From NCBI GenBank assembly GCA_947647505.1, contig CANSKO010000003.1, positions 1-64,000 of the forward strand: a stretch of 64,000 nt of DNA. The letters run 5' to 3'. A program made the translations under genes and the position numbers. The stretch's first letter is position 1. Every line of letters starts with the position of its first letter. This DNA comes from an uncultured Roseburia sp. (lineage in GTDB: Bacteria; Bacillota; Clostridia; Lachnospirales; Lachnospiraceae). Of the stretch, positions 17,771 to 27,957 are shown piece after piece. The notes beneath the pieces are model-generated. The model had not been told where the DNA came from. It did not search any database and was given only the letters and a program-made list of their open reading frames with translations.

Positions 17771-20245
17771 ATGAAAAAAAGAATGTTAGCGCTGTTATGC
17801 ACGGTGGCGATGGCGGGAATGAGCCTGCACTGTCTGCCGTCTGTGCCGGCGAAGGCTGCTGAGACAGGAAAAACCTATTATATCAGCAGCAAAAGGGGAG
17901 ACAATGCAAGAGCCGGGACTTCTCAGAGAGAGGCATGGGAAACGCTCGATAAGCTGAAAAGCGTAGATCTTCAGCCGGGAGACCGGGTGCTTTTGGAAAA
18001 AGGATCGGTGTTTTACGGATACATTCATCTTCAGGATGTGCATGGGACGGAAGAGGCGCCGATTCAGATTGGCAGTTATGGAACGTCGGAGAGCCGCCCG
18101 GTGATTCATGCAAACGGTCAGGGCGTCTGGCATCAGTCTTATGGAGGAGCGGTTGAAAATCAGAATCATCGATCCAGAGGATATGTATCTTCGGCCCTTT
18201 TGCTTTATGATGTGGATTTTGTAGAAGTAAGCGGACTGGAATTGACGAACGAATCGGATGATTTTGAATTTTTTAAAGGAGCGGCAGTAAGCGCATCGGA
18301 AATTGACAGCCGCATGGACCGCACCGGCGTGGCCGGCATTGCAAAAGACGGCGGCACAATGGAGCATATCTATCTGAATGATCTTTACATACACGACGTA
18401 GATGGCAATATCGAAGATAAACATATGAACAACGGGGGAATTCAGATGAACGTCCTTCCTCCGGAAAATGAAGCGGCTACCGGAATTGCCCGCTATCATG
18501 ACATAAAGATAACAAACTGCCACATAAAAGACGTTTCGCGGGCAGGCATCTGCGTGGGATATACGTACAACGGGAGTAAATTTGACGGGATGGCGATTGC
18601 AGACGAGACGGCGCAGACGTATGGGCACACAGATGTGCTGATCGAGGGGAATTATGTGCAGAATGCCGGCAACGACGGTATCGTTGCCATGTATGCGTAT
18701 CGGCCATTGATTCAGAGAAACGTTGCAGATAAGGCCGGAGCGGATCTTGAGACTTACAAGCCGGGCGAGCATCCGGAGTTCTGGCAGCCATTTTGCGCGG
18801 CAATCTGGCCCTGGAAGTGCAAAGACGCCGTTTTTCAGTATAACGAAGCGTTTGACATGGTGGAAAATCAGGATGGACAGCCGTGGGACGTTGACTGGTC
18901 GGACGGAACGGTATATCAGTATAACTACAGCCATAATAATGGCGGCGGATGCATTATGTTCTGTCTGGAAGAAGCGTATCAGGGCGTGTTTCGTTACAAT
19001 ATCAGCCAGAATGACCTGCGGGGCCTGATCGCATTGGACAACAATCCCAAAGCGGCAATTTATAACAATGTATTCTATATCGGAAAAGATCTGAGCACGA
19101 AGCTGTTTATGGATTCCAACCCGTTTATTCCCGGAAAAGACAGCTATACCGGCGCTGCGGATCTGAGAAACAATATTTTCTACAATGAAAGCACAAAGAA
19201 AAGCGAGGAAGAGACAATCGTAAGCGCCGGGCGCACATTCCAGAATAATATATTTTACGGATATGAAGGAAAGACGCTTCCGGAAGGCGCGATTACGTCT
19301 GATCCGAAACTAAAGGATCCGGGCGCGGCGCCGATTGCATCTTTATCTGGAAAAATACATGAAGACAAAGCTGTATTTGACGGTTATACGCTGCGGGAGG
19401 GATCGCCGGCAATCAATGCCGGGATTCTGGGAGAACGCAGCGCCAAATATGATTTCTTTGGCAATCCGGTGGGCGCGCAGCCGGATATCGGCGTTTTTGA
19501 ATCGGATGCAAAAGAGACGGTTCTGGCGCTTGGAGGAGATCGCGTAACAATAGAAAACGGAAAGATTACGCAGACGCCAAAAGGCATGAAAATAAAAGAA
19601 CTGAAAGAACAGCTTGTCTATGCCAGAGACGTTTCAATCCAGTTCATGAAAAATGGTCAGGAAGCGCAGGAAGAGGATGAAGTGACGTCGGATGTGACGG
19701 TTCGCATTTCAAGAGGCGGAGAGACGGTTTCCTATGCGGTTGAAATGGCAAGAAACATTACGTATGCAGATTACGAGCCGGACGCACAGATGCGGGCGTC
19801 TGTGCAGACAGGAAGCGAAGAGACGGGCGCTTCGGAGGGAGCCGCAGAATATCCAACGCCAGCGTCCAATGCGCTGGATGGCAATACCAGCACAATCTGG
19901 CATACACGGTGGGAAGGAACGGCACAGTCGGACGTATGGCTTCTGATTGATCTGGGAAGCAGCAAAAAAGCAGCCCGATTCACCTATATTCCAAGGCAGA
20001 ATAATAATACTGGAATTATCACGAAATACAAAATAGAAGTCAGCCAGGACGGGACAAACTGGACACAGGCGGCGGAAGGGACATGGAGCTCGGATGTGAC
20101 GACAAAATATGCGTTTTTTGATGAAGTGCAGACGCGGTATGTGAAACTGACAGGACTGGAGTCGCTGCCCATGGGAGGCGGCAAGCCGGCTGGCAGCGCT
20201 GCGGAAGTGCGTGTGGGCTACATAAAAAATATTTCGGATCAGTAA
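17771..20245 (+). CDS. secreted right-handed beta-helix enzyme A1 (GH136-like) with C-terminal F5/8C (CBM32-like) domain
   Basis: Signal peptide; TYYISSKRGDNARAGTSQREAWETLDKL...; conserved DGQPWDVDWSDGTVYQYNYSHNNGGG; C-terminal DGNTSTIWHTRWEG...VWLLIDLGSSKKAARFTYIPRQ. Start chosen at 17771 after GGAGAAAG. Confidence 0.8.
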   Translation: MKKRMLALLCTVAMAGMSLHCLPSVPAKAAETGKTYYISSKRGDNARAGTSQREAWETLDKLKSVDLQPGDRVLLEKGSVFYGYIHLQDVHGTEEAPIQIGSYGTSESRPVIHANGQGVWHQSYGGAVENQNHRSRGYVSSALLLYDVDFVEVSGLELTNESDDFEFFKGAAVSASEIDSRMDRTGVAGIAKDGGTMEHIYLNDLYIHDVDGNIEDKHMNNGGIQMNVLPPENEAATGIARYHDIKITNCHIKDVSRAGICVGYTYNGSKFDGMAIADETAQTYGHTDVLIEGNYVQNAGNDGIVAMYAYRPLIQRNVADKAGADLETYKPGEHPEFWQPFCAAIWPWKCKDAVFQYNEAFDMVENQDGQPWDVDWSDGTVYQYNYSHNNGGGCIMFCLEEAYQGVFRYNISQNDLRGLIALDNNPKAAIYNNVFYIGKDLSTKLFMDSNPFIPGKDSYTGAADLRNNIFYNESTKKSEEETIVSAGRTFQNNIFYGYEGKTLPEGAITSDPKLKDPGAAPIASLSGKIHEDKAVFDGYTLREGSPAINAGILGERSAKYDFFGNPVGAQPDIGVFESDAKETVLALGGDRVTIENGKITQTPKGMKIKELKEQLVYARDVSIQFMKNGQEAQEEDEVTSDVTVRISRGGETVSYAVEMARNITYADYEPDAQMRASVQTGSEETGASEGAAEYPTPASNALDGNTSTIWHTRWEGTAQSDVWLLIDLGSSKKAARFTYIPRQNNNTGIITKYKIEVSQDGTNWTQAAEGTWSSDVTTKYAFFDEVQTRYVKLTGLESLPMGGGKPAGSAAEVRVGYIKNISDQ

Positions 20246-20257
20246 AGAAGGAGGTTT

Positions 20258-22693
20258 ATGATGAGAAAAAGAGGATTTACCATTATCCTGTCGGCTGCGC
20301 TTTGTTGTTCTTTTGCAGCTCCGGCGCTGGAAATCGCAGCGGCGGAAAAAGCAGACGGCGCGCAGGGAACAACATATTACGTCAGTACGCTGCATGGAAA
20401 AGACAGAAATAACGGAACAAGCCGGCAGGAACCATTTTACAGTCTGCAAAAGATCAATGACCTGGATTTGCAGCCGGGCGATCGGATACTGCTGGAAAGT
20501 GGATCTGTGTTTGAAGACGGTTATCTGCACCTGTTTGGACAGAGCGGGAGTGAAGAGGCGCCAATTGTCATTGACCGGTATGGCGAGGGCGCAGATCCTT
20601 TGATTCGGACGAACGGGCAGGGCGTCTGGTATCAGAATTATGGAAAACAGTTAGACAGCGCGAGCCATGTTTTTCAGGGCTATGTATCATCCTCTGTTCT
20701 TTTGTATGATACGGAATATATCGAGATTCGAAATCTTGAGATCGAAAACAGGGCGCCGCGGGTTGATACGTTTTATAATGCGGCCGATGTCATGAATCGC
20801 ACCGGCGTAGCGGCTGTGGCGCAGGATAAAGGGACGATTGAGCATATTTATCTGGACGGGCTGAATATTCACGACGTCAACGGAAATGTCTACGACAAGC
20901 ACATGAACAACGGCGGAATTTATTTTACGGTGTTTATGCCGCATAATGAGCAGGATACGGGAATCGCCCGTTATGACGATGTGAAGATTGAGAACTGTTC
21001 CGTAATCAATACGAACCGCTGGGGCATTGCCGTAGGCTATACGGCGTATCACGATCAGTTCACGGGCAGGGAAATTTCGGATTCCGCGATCGCGCAGTAT
21101 GGCGCGACCAACGTGGTGGTTCGCAATAACTATGTAAAAGACGCCGGAGGAGACGGCATCACAATGATGTATTGCGACAGGCCGTTGGTGGAATATAACG
21201 TATCGGACGGCGTGGCAAAGCATATGAATACAGAAATTTATGCCAATCCGGGCAATCGGGGCGGAAGAGTGGCGGCCGCAGTCTGGCCGTGGAAATGCAA
21301 GGATGCGCTGTTCCAGTACAACGAAGTGTTTGACACGCAAAATGGCGCCAGCGGAAACGGGGATGCACAGGCATGGGACGCGGATTCCGGCGACGGCACG
21401 CTGTATCAGTACAATTACAGCCACGGCAATACGGGCGGCTGCGTTATGTTCTGTTATCCGCAGGCGTATCAAAACACATTCCGGTATAATATCAGTCAGG
21501 GAGATCTGATGGGAATGCTGGATGTTTCCAGTAATCCGGATGCGCATGTATACAACAATGTATTCTATATAGAAGGAGAAAACGTAAATTTTCTGCGCGC
21601 CGATCATGCGGACGGAAGCGCAAGGGTAGAGAATAATATTATTTATTATGCTGGAGAGGAGCCAAAAACGGAAAACTGGCAGAGGAATCCTGCAAGACAG
21701 ACTTATTCGAATAATTTGTATTATAATTACGCGAATGTGCCGGAAAGCGACGCCAATGCCGTTGCCGTAGAAAAAGGCGAGCCTGTTTTTGTAAATGCCG
21801 GAAGCGCGCCTGTATTTGCGTCGGGCGTAGCCCGTCTGCATTATAATCCGGGCGTACGAAGTGAATTTGACGGTTACAAGCTTGTGAAGGATTCGCCGGC
21901 AATCGGAGCGGGCATAAAGATTACGGATGCCAATGGAAAGGAACTGTGTCAGACAGATTTCTTTGGAAATGAAATATCAGCTTCGGAAACGCCGGATATT
22001 GGGGCGCATAAATATCAGTCGGAGGAAGGAATGCTGCCGCCGCCTGCGCCGCAGATCACGGAGGCTGCTGAAGCGACGGAGAATACGGTCGTCCTTTCCT
22101 GGCCGACAGTCGGAGAAATGGCGGGCGTAGCCGGGTATAAAATTATGAACGGCAGCCAGGAGCTGATGGATATTACGAATCCCGCGGATGTAACCGATTC
22201 CGAAAAAAATCTGATATCCGTTCGGCTGGAAAATCTGGAGCCTGGAACAACGTATACGATTTCCGTTGTCGCATACGATGCGGAAGGGACCAAATCAGAA
22301 CCGGCGGTCTTTACAGTAAAAACAGCGGGCAAAGAGGAAGAAAATCCCGGAGGGGATAATCCGCCGAATCCTCCTGTTGTAAATCCGGGCGATACGAATC
22401 AACCGAATCCCCCGGCTGTAACGCCAGGCGGCAACGATGCGGCAGGAACGGTAACGCCACCGGATGAGAAGCCAACGCTTAAAGTGAAAAAATCGCTGAC
22501 TGTCAAACGGGGCAAAAAGAAAAAACTGAATGTGAAGACGACTGCTAAAGGAAAAATCACATATAAAAGCAGCAATAAAAAGGTAGCGGCTGTGACAAAG
22601 AAAGGCGTTGTTACAGGAAAAAAGAAAGGCAGCTGTAAAATTACGATTCGCTGTGGAAGCCTGAAAGCGGTTGTAAAAGTAAAAGTCAAATAG
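20258..22693 (+). CDS. secreted beta-helix enzyme B1 (GH136-like) with Fn3 and Big2-like basic C-terminal domain
   Basis: Signal peptide; TYYVSTLHGKDRNNGTSRQEPFYSL...; GDAQAWDADSGDGTLYQYNYSHGNTGG; Fn3; tail KGKITYKSSNKKVAAVTKKGVVTGKKKGSCKITIRC...KVKVK. Confidence 0.8.
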   Translation: MMRKRGFTIILSAALCCSFAAPALEIAAAEKADGAQGTTYYVSTLHGKDRNNGTSRQEPFYSLQKINDLDLQPGDRILLESGSVFEDGYLHLFGQSGSEEAPIVIDRYGEGADPLIRTNGQGVWYQNYGKQLDSASHVFQGYVSSSVLLYDTEYIEIRNLEIENRAPRVDTFYNAADVMNRTGVAAVAQDKGTIEHIYLDGLNIHDVNGNVYDKHMNNGGIYFTVFMPHNEQDTGIARYDDVKIENCSVINTNRWGIAVGYTAYHDQFTGREISDSAIAQYGATNVVVRNNYVKDAGGDGITMMYCDRPLVEYNVSDGVAKHMNTEIYANPGNRGGRVAAAVWPWKCKDALFQYNEVFDTQNGASGNGDAQAWDADSGDGTLYQYNYSHGNTGGCVMFCYPQAYQNTFRYNISQGDLMGMLDVSSNPDAHVYNNVFYIEGENVNFLRADHADGSARVENNIIYYAGEEPKTENWQRNPARQTYSNNLYYNYANVPESDANAVAVEKGEPVFVNAGSAPVFASGVARLHYNPGVRSEFDGYKLVKDSPAIGAGIKITDANGKELCQTDFFGNEISASETPDIGAHKYQSEEGMLPPPAPQITEAAEATENTVVLSWPTVGEMAGVAGYKIMNGSQELMDITNPADVTDSEKNLISVRLENLEPGTTYTISVVAYDAEGTKSEPAVFTVKTAGKEEENPGGDNPPNPPVVNPGDTNQPNPPAVTPGGNDAAGTVTPPDEKPTLKVKKSLTVKRGKKKKLNVKTTAKGKITYKSSNKKVAAVTKKGVVTGKKKGSCKITIRCGSLKAVVKVKVK

Positions 22694-22727
22694 TCAGAAT
22701 TCTGACAAAGAGAGAAAGGAGTATACA

Positions 22728-25205
22728 ATGAAAAAGAAAATGTTGGCAGTTGCATGTATGCTGACTGTGGTGGGGACCGGGATCGGATTTCCACTCGCCG
22801 GAACAGATGTTGCAGAAGCGGCGGAAACAGGCACGACGTACTATATCAGCAGCATTCATGGCGATAATGCAAAGCGTGGAACATCGGCGTCCGAGGCATG
22901 GGAGACGCTGGATAAGCTGATCGAGGATGTGAAATTAAAGCCGGGTGATTCGGTGCTGCTGGAAAAGGGGTCAGTGTTTAATGATGCCTATATTCATTTG
23001 TATGATGTGCATGGAACGGCGGACGCGCCGATTGTCATCAGCAGCTATGGCGAAGGAAACAAGCCAGTCATCAATGCAAACGGACAGGGCGTGTGGTATC
23101 AGTCTTATGAAAAAAGAACGATAAATGAGGATGGAAGCATTACGACGAACGTCATGATGGACAATTCCAATCACAAGTATAAGGGCTATGTGTCATCCGC
23201 TATTTTGCTTTATGATGTGGATTTTGTGGAAATCAGCGATCTGGAAATTACAAATGAATCGGATGATTTCGATTATTTTAAGGGCGCCGCAAGCAGCGTC
23301 AGTGAAACAAGCGGACGTATGGACCGCACCGGCGTATCGGGAATCGCAAAAGACGGCGGCACAAGCGAGCATATCTATCTGGACAATCTGTATATTCATG
23401 ATGTCGATGGCAATATCGAAGATAAGCATATGAATAACGGCGGAATTCAGATGAACGTCATACCGCCCAAAGATGAGGCGGCTACCGGAATTGCAAAATA
23501 TCACGATGTAAAGATTACAAACTGTTATGTCAGGAAGGTTTCAAGAGCCGGCATCTGCGTAGGATATTCCTATCAGAACGCAAAATTCAACGGAGCGGCA
23601 ATTTCCGACGAGGCGGCGCAGAAATATGGGCAGACGGATCTGGTTATTGAGAACAATTACGTAAAAGACATCGGAAATGATGCGATTGTGGCGATGTATT
23701 CGTACCGTCCGCTTGTGCAGTACAATATATCCGACCGGTCCGGCGCCGATATGGATATGTCCGACGGAGGCTATGCAAGCCATTGGCAGCATTTGTGCGC
23801 GGCAGTCTGGCCGTGGAAATGCAAGGACGGCGTGTTCCAGTACAATGAAGTGTTTGACACGGTAGGAGACAACAATCAGGACGCGCAGGCGTGGGACATC
23901 GACTATTCGGATGGAACGGTGTACCAGTACAATTACAGCCATAATAATGGCGGCGGAGCAATTATGTTCTGTGGCGGCGAAGCGTACAACGGCGTATTCC
24001 GTTATAATATCAGCCAGAATGATCTGCGGCATCTGATGCATCTGGCCGGAAATCCAAATGGCGAAGTTTATAACAACGTATTTTATATTGACGGAGAGCT
24101 GGATACGCAGCTTGTCAGCGGCGCAGGGCCGACAACGATCAGAAATAATATTTTCTATAATATCAGCAGTGGAAGAAAGGCGGATGAAACGATCGTACAT
24201 GACAGCCGCACATACTCCAACAACATATTCTATGGCTACGATGGCATTACGCTGCCGGAGGGATCTATTACAGAGGATCCGAAGTTTGCAGATCCGGGTA
24301 AGGCGCCAAACGGAGTGCTGGGAGAAGACAGAGCTACACTGCATGAAAGAAGCGTTTACAATGGCTATAAACTGCAAAGCGATTCGCCCGCGATCAATGC
24401 CGGCGTTTTCGTGGAAGGCGCGCCAAAATATGACTTCTTTGGAAACAGAGTCGGTCTTGTGCCGGATATTGGAGCATTTGAATCCAATGCAGCAGAGCCA
24501 GAGCTGGGCGTGAAAGCAGTTGGAAAGGCAGCCGTTATCGTTTCGGATACGAAGATTTCGGAAGCGCCTTCCGGCATGACGGTAAAAGAGCTGGAAGAGC
24601 AGCTGATCTATGCACAGGATGTTACATTTAAAGTATTAAACGGCGGACAGGAAGCAGGTCCGGAAGATGTGCTTACAAATTCGATGCAGGTGCAGGTTGC
24701 AAGAGGCGGCGAGACGAAATCCTACACGCTCGAGATCGCAAAAGAGTATAAAGAGTACGATCCGTCCACAACGACTGCAACGGCAGGAAGCGCAGAGACG
24801 AGTCAGGGAGAAGTTGCCGCAAAGGTATGCGACGGTGACATAAGCACAATCTGGCATACGGCATATGCGGGATGCGAGCAGAGTCAGGTCTGGGTTGAGC
24901 TGGATCTTGGAGAAGTAAAACCGGTAGCCATGGTGAAATACGTTTCAAGGTCGACAGGCGGAGCAAACGGCGTATTCCGGGATTATAAAGTGCAGGTGCG
25001 CAGCGCGGAGACAGAGGAATGGCAGACGGTGGACGCCGGAACCTGGAGTAAATCGAGTGTAGGCAGCGTGGAATATTCGAAATTTGATACGGTAAATGCG
25101 CGCTACGTAAGGCTTGAAGGCACGAAAACGCTGACAGCGCCGGGCAGCGAAAATAAAGTTTTTGGTTCTGCCTCGGAAATTCATGTTGGCTATGAAGTGA
25201 AATAA
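22728..25205 (+). CDS. secreted beta-helix enzyme A2 (GH136-like) with C-terminal F5/8C (CBM32-like) domain
   Basis: Paralog of A1; QDAQAWDIDYSDGTVYQYNYSHNNGGG; C-terminal CDGDISTIWHTAYAGCEQSQVWVELDLGEVKPVAMVKYVSR. Confidence 0.8.
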   Translation: MKKKMLAVACMLTVVGTGIGFPLAGTDVAEAAETGTTYYISSIHGDNAKRGTSASEAWETLDKLIEDVKLKPGDSVLLEKGSVFNDAYIHLYDVHGTADAPIVISSYGEGNKPVINANGQGVWYQSYEKRTINEDGSITTNVMMDNSNHKYKGYVSSAILLYDVDFVEISDLEITNESDDFDYFKGAASSVSETSGRMDRTGVSGIAKDGGTSEHIYLDNLYIHDVDGNIEDKHMNNGGIQMNVIPPKDEAATGIAKYHDVKITNCYVRKVSRAGICVGYSYQNAKFNGAAISDEAAQKYGQTDLVIENNYVKDIGNDAIVAMYSYRPLVQYNISDRSGADMDMSDGGYASHWQHLCAAVWPWKCKDGVFQYNEVFDTVGDNNQDAQAWDIDYSDGTVYQYNYSHNNGGGAIMFCGGEAYNGVFRYNISQNDLRHLMHLAGNPNGEVYNNVFYIDGELDTQLVSGAGPTTIRNNIFYNISSGRKADETIVHDSRTYSNNIFYGYDGITLPEGSITEDPKFADPGKAPNGVLGEDRATLHERSVYNGYKLQSDSPAINAGVFVEGAPKYDFFGNRVGLVPDIGAFESNAAEPELGVKAVGKAAVIVSDTKISEAPSGMTVKELEEQLIYAQDVTFKVLNGGQEAGPEDVLTNSMQVQVARGGETKSYTLEIAKEYKEYDPSTTTATAGSAETSQGEVAAKVCDGDISTIWHTAYAGCEQSQVWVELDLGEVKPVAMVKYVSRSTGGANGVFRDYKVQVRSAETEEWQTVDAGTWSKSSVGSVEYSKFDTVNARYVRLEGTKTLTAPGSENKVFGSASEIHVGYEVK

Positions 25206-25218
25206 GAAGGAGAAGTCT

Positions 25219-27660
25219 ATGATGAAGAAAAAGATTTTAGCAGTCGTTGCCGCCGTCGCGATGCTCTTCTCTGTTGCAGCGCCGGATATCGAAGCTGACG
25301 CCGCTGTAGACAGAACGGGCGCCGTGGGCACGACGTATTATGTCAGCACGCTTCGTGGAAAAGACAGCAACAGTGGCACGAGTAAAAATGAACCGTTTTA
25401 CAGTCTGAGAAAAATCAATGAGCTGCAATTACAACCAGGCGATCAGATTCTTTTAGAATGCGGCTCCGTATTTAAGAATGGCTATCTGCATTTGTTTGGA
25501 CAGTCAGGAAGCGCAGAGGCGCCAATCGTCATTGACCAGTACGGCGAAGGGGCGGACCCCATCATTGATACGAACGGGCAGGGCGTGTGGTATCAGAATT
25601 ATGGAAAACGCCTCGATAATAACTGGCATAAGTATCAGGGCTATGTATCGTCCTCCATTCTGCTGTATGATTCCGAATATATTGAAATAAGGAATCTGGA
25701 GATAGTCAATCAGTCTCCAAAGGTCGATAATTATTACAATGCTGCGGATATGATGGACCGTACCGGCGTTGCAGCCGTAGCGCAGGATAAGGGAACGATC
25801 GACCATATCTATTTGCAGGGACTGAATGTGCACGATATCATTGGAAATGTATACAACAAGCATATGAACAACGGAGGCATTTATTTTACGGTGTATGAGC
25901 CGCATAACGAAGAAGCGACGGGCGTGTCCCGTTACGATGACGTGCGGATTGAAAATTGCAGCGTAACCAACACGAATCGTTGGGGAATTGCAGTTGGATA
26001 TACGACCAAATGGGACAGATTTCAGGGCAGCGTAATTTCAGACGAAACGATTCAGACATACGGCTCCACAAATGTTACGATTCAGAACAACTATGTCAAA
26101 GACGCCGGAGGCGACGCGATTACGCTGATGTATTGCGACAGACCGCTGGTGCAGTATAATGTGTCAGACGGTGCGGGAAGACAGATGCATACGGCGGATT
26201 ATCTGCCTTCTGTAGATGGCTCACAGAGATTTTCAGCGGGCATCTGGCCGTGGAAATGTAAAGACGGCTTATTCCAGTATAACGAAGTATTTGACATGCA
26301 GAACATCAACGGTGAAAACGGAGATGGCCAGGCATGGGATGCGGACTGGACGGATGGAACGATTTACCAGTATAACTACAGCCATAACAACGGAGGCGGC
26401 TGTCTGATGGTTTGTCTGTCAGAAGCATATCGGACGACGTTCCGCTATAATATCAGCCAGAATGACTTAAAAGGCGTGCTCTGTATTTTCTCAAGCCCGA
26501 AAGCGCACATTTACAACAATGTCTTTTATGTGCAGGAAGACGTGCCGATTCATCGTGAGCAAAAGAGCGGAGGCGAGGCGCTGCTTGAGAACAATATCTT
26601 CTACTATACAGGTGAAACGCCAAGAACAGAAGACTGGACCGTAGGCAATAATAAGACGTATAACAATAACCTGTATTACAACTATGCAAACACGCCGACC
26701 GATGCAGGCGCGGTTGTTGTAGAAAAAGGCGATCCGGTCTTTGTCAATGCCGGAAGCGCGCCGCAAATGACGACGGGATCTGTGCGGCTGCATGAGGATC
26801 CAAACGTCAGAAGTCCATTTGACGGATATAAGCTGGCAGAGGGTTCCGCAGCGATTGGAGCAGGAAAAGTCGTTACGGACGCCAATGGCATGGATATGTG
26901 CGAAAAAGATTTCTTTGGCAACGCAATTTCAGCGGAAGAGACGCCGGATATCGGGGTGCACAAGTATCAGGAAAATGAGAATCCGACGATTCCTTCCATG
27001 CCGGACAGAGCGGAAATAAACGAAACAACGGAAAATTCGGCGTCCATCAGCTGGCCTGTTTTATGGGATACAGAGGGAATTGCCGGTTATAAGATCATGG
27101 ACGGCGATCGGGTTTTGCTTGATATTGACGATCTGGATGCAGCGATGGATCCGGATACGCAGATGATTACCGTTTCCTTTACCAACTTGCAGCCGAATAC
27201 GAGATATACGATGTCTGTTGTCGCATATGATGTAAACGGCGTGGAATCAGAGCCGCAGCAGTTTACATTTGTGACGGCAGGTCAGCCGAAGCAGGATGAA
27301 AAACCGGACGACGGCAATAATCCGGGCGGCAACGAAACGCCGGCGCCCACGCCGGACACTCCGGGTGGCGGGCAGCCGCCTGTAGTGGAAAATCCACCGG
27401 GCAATACGGGTTCACAGGGCGAAGAAATCAGCAATAAACAGAAAATAACGGTTAAGAAATCGATTACCGTAAAGAGGGGCAAGAAAGTAAAACTGAAAGT
27501 GACGGTAAAGCCCAAAGGCAAGATCACGTATAAGAGCAGCAATAAGAAAGTCGCTTCCGTCAATAAAAAAGGCGTAATCACAGGCAAGAAGAAGGGAAGC
27601 TGCAAGATTACGGTGAAATGCAACGGAGCGAAGAAAACCGTAAAAGTAAAGGTAAAATAA
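25219..27660 (+). CDS. secreted beta-helix enzyme B2 (GH136-like) with Fn3 and Big2-like basic C-terminal domain
   Basis: Paralog of B1; GDGQAWDADWTDGTIYQYNYSHNNGGG; Fn3; tail KGKITYKSSNKKVASVNKKGVITGKKKGSCKITVKCNGAKKTVKVKVK. Confidence 0.8.
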   Translation: MMKKKILAVVAAVAMLFSVAAPDIEADAAVDRTGAVGTTYYVSTLRGKDSNSGTSKNEPFYSLRKINELQLQPGDQILLECGSVFKNGYLHLFGQSGSAEAPIVIDQYGEGADPIIDTNGQGVWYQNYGKRLDNNWHKYQGYVSSSILLYDSEYIEIRNLEIVNQSPKVDNYYNAADMMDRTGVAAVAQDKGTIDHIYLQGLNVHDIIGNVYNKHMNNGGIYFTVYEPHNEEATGVSRYDDVRIENCSVTNTNRWGIAVGYTTKWDRFQGSVISDETIQTYGSTNVTIQNNYVKDAGGDAITLMYCDRPLVQYNVSDGAGRQMHTADYLPSVDGSQRFSAGIWPWKCKDGLFQYNEVFDMQNINGENGDGQAWDADWTDGTIYQYNYSHNNGGGCLMVCLSEAYRTTFRYNISQNDLKGVLCIFSSPKAHIYNNVFYVQEDVPIHREQKSGGEALLENNIFYYTGETPRTEDWTVGNNKTYNNNLYYNYANTPTDAGAVVVEKGDPVFVNAGSAPQMTTGSVRLHEDPNVRSPFDGYKLAEGSAAIGAGKVVTDANGMDMCEKDFFGNAISAEETPDIGVHKYQENENPTIPSMPDRAEINETTENSASISWPVLWDTEGIAGYKIMDGDRVLLDIDDLDAAMDPDTQMITVSFTNLQPNTRYTMSVVAYDVNGVESEPQQFTFVTAGQPKQDEKPDDGNNPGGNETPAPTPDTPGGGQPPVVENPPGNTGSQGEEISNKQKITVKKSITVKRGKKVKLKVTVKPKGKITYKSSNKKVASVNKKGVITGKKKGSCKITVKCNGAKKTVKVKVK

Positions 27661-27668
27661 TCGGATTC

Positions 27669-27706
27669 CAAAAAGCGCGCGGCCGACAGGCCTGCGCGCT
27701 TTTTTA
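27669..27706 (+). terminator. intrinsic terminator ending the beta-helix operon
   Basis: aaaagcgcgcggcc-gaca-ggcctgcgcgctttttt, one bulge. Confidence 0.85.
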
Positions 27707-27744
27707 TGAAAATAAAATTTTTATAAAAAAAATGAAAATTTCGC

Positions 27745-27773
27745 TTGCATTTTATAAAATAATCGTATATAAT
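27745..27773 (+). promoter_or_regulatory. promoter for tRNA-Lys
   Basis: TTGCAT-17 nt-TATAAT, 23 nt before the tRNA 5' end. Confidence 0.7.
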
Positions 27774-27796
27774 TTAATTCGTTGTTAGAGAAATAA

Positions 27797-27869
27797 GCGC
27801 CATTAGCTCAGCTGGAAGAGCACCTGACTCTTAATCAGGGTGTCCAGGGTTCGAGCCCCTGATGGCGTA
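27797..27869 (+). tRNA. tRNA-Lys (anticodon CTT)
   Basis: gcgccat...tagctcagctggaagagca...cctga-ctCTTaa-tcagg...ccaggggttcgagccccTG-type T arm...atggcgt; 7-bp acceptor with one G-U; CCA not encoded. Confidence 0.95.
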
Positions 27870-27957
27870 CTGATAAGCACTGATTTTGCGGACGAAAGAG
27901 CCGCGGGGTCGGTGTTTTATTTTTGGAACAAAAGAAAGGAAAGAACGGAGGCGCTTT

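Noticed and set aside
17795-18934. Long antisense ORF (379 aa, -) and similar shadows at 20687-21841, 23541-24377 and 62372-63478
   Set aside because: They lie wholly inside well-supported + strand enzymes and read as His/Ile/Arg/Val-rich composition artefacts with no domain-like text or RBS.
27797-27869. tRNA-Lys as an integration site bounding the enzyme cluster as an island
   Set aside because: No integrase, transposase or repeated tRNA 3' end was seen on either side, and the cluster has its own terminator before the tRNA promoter.
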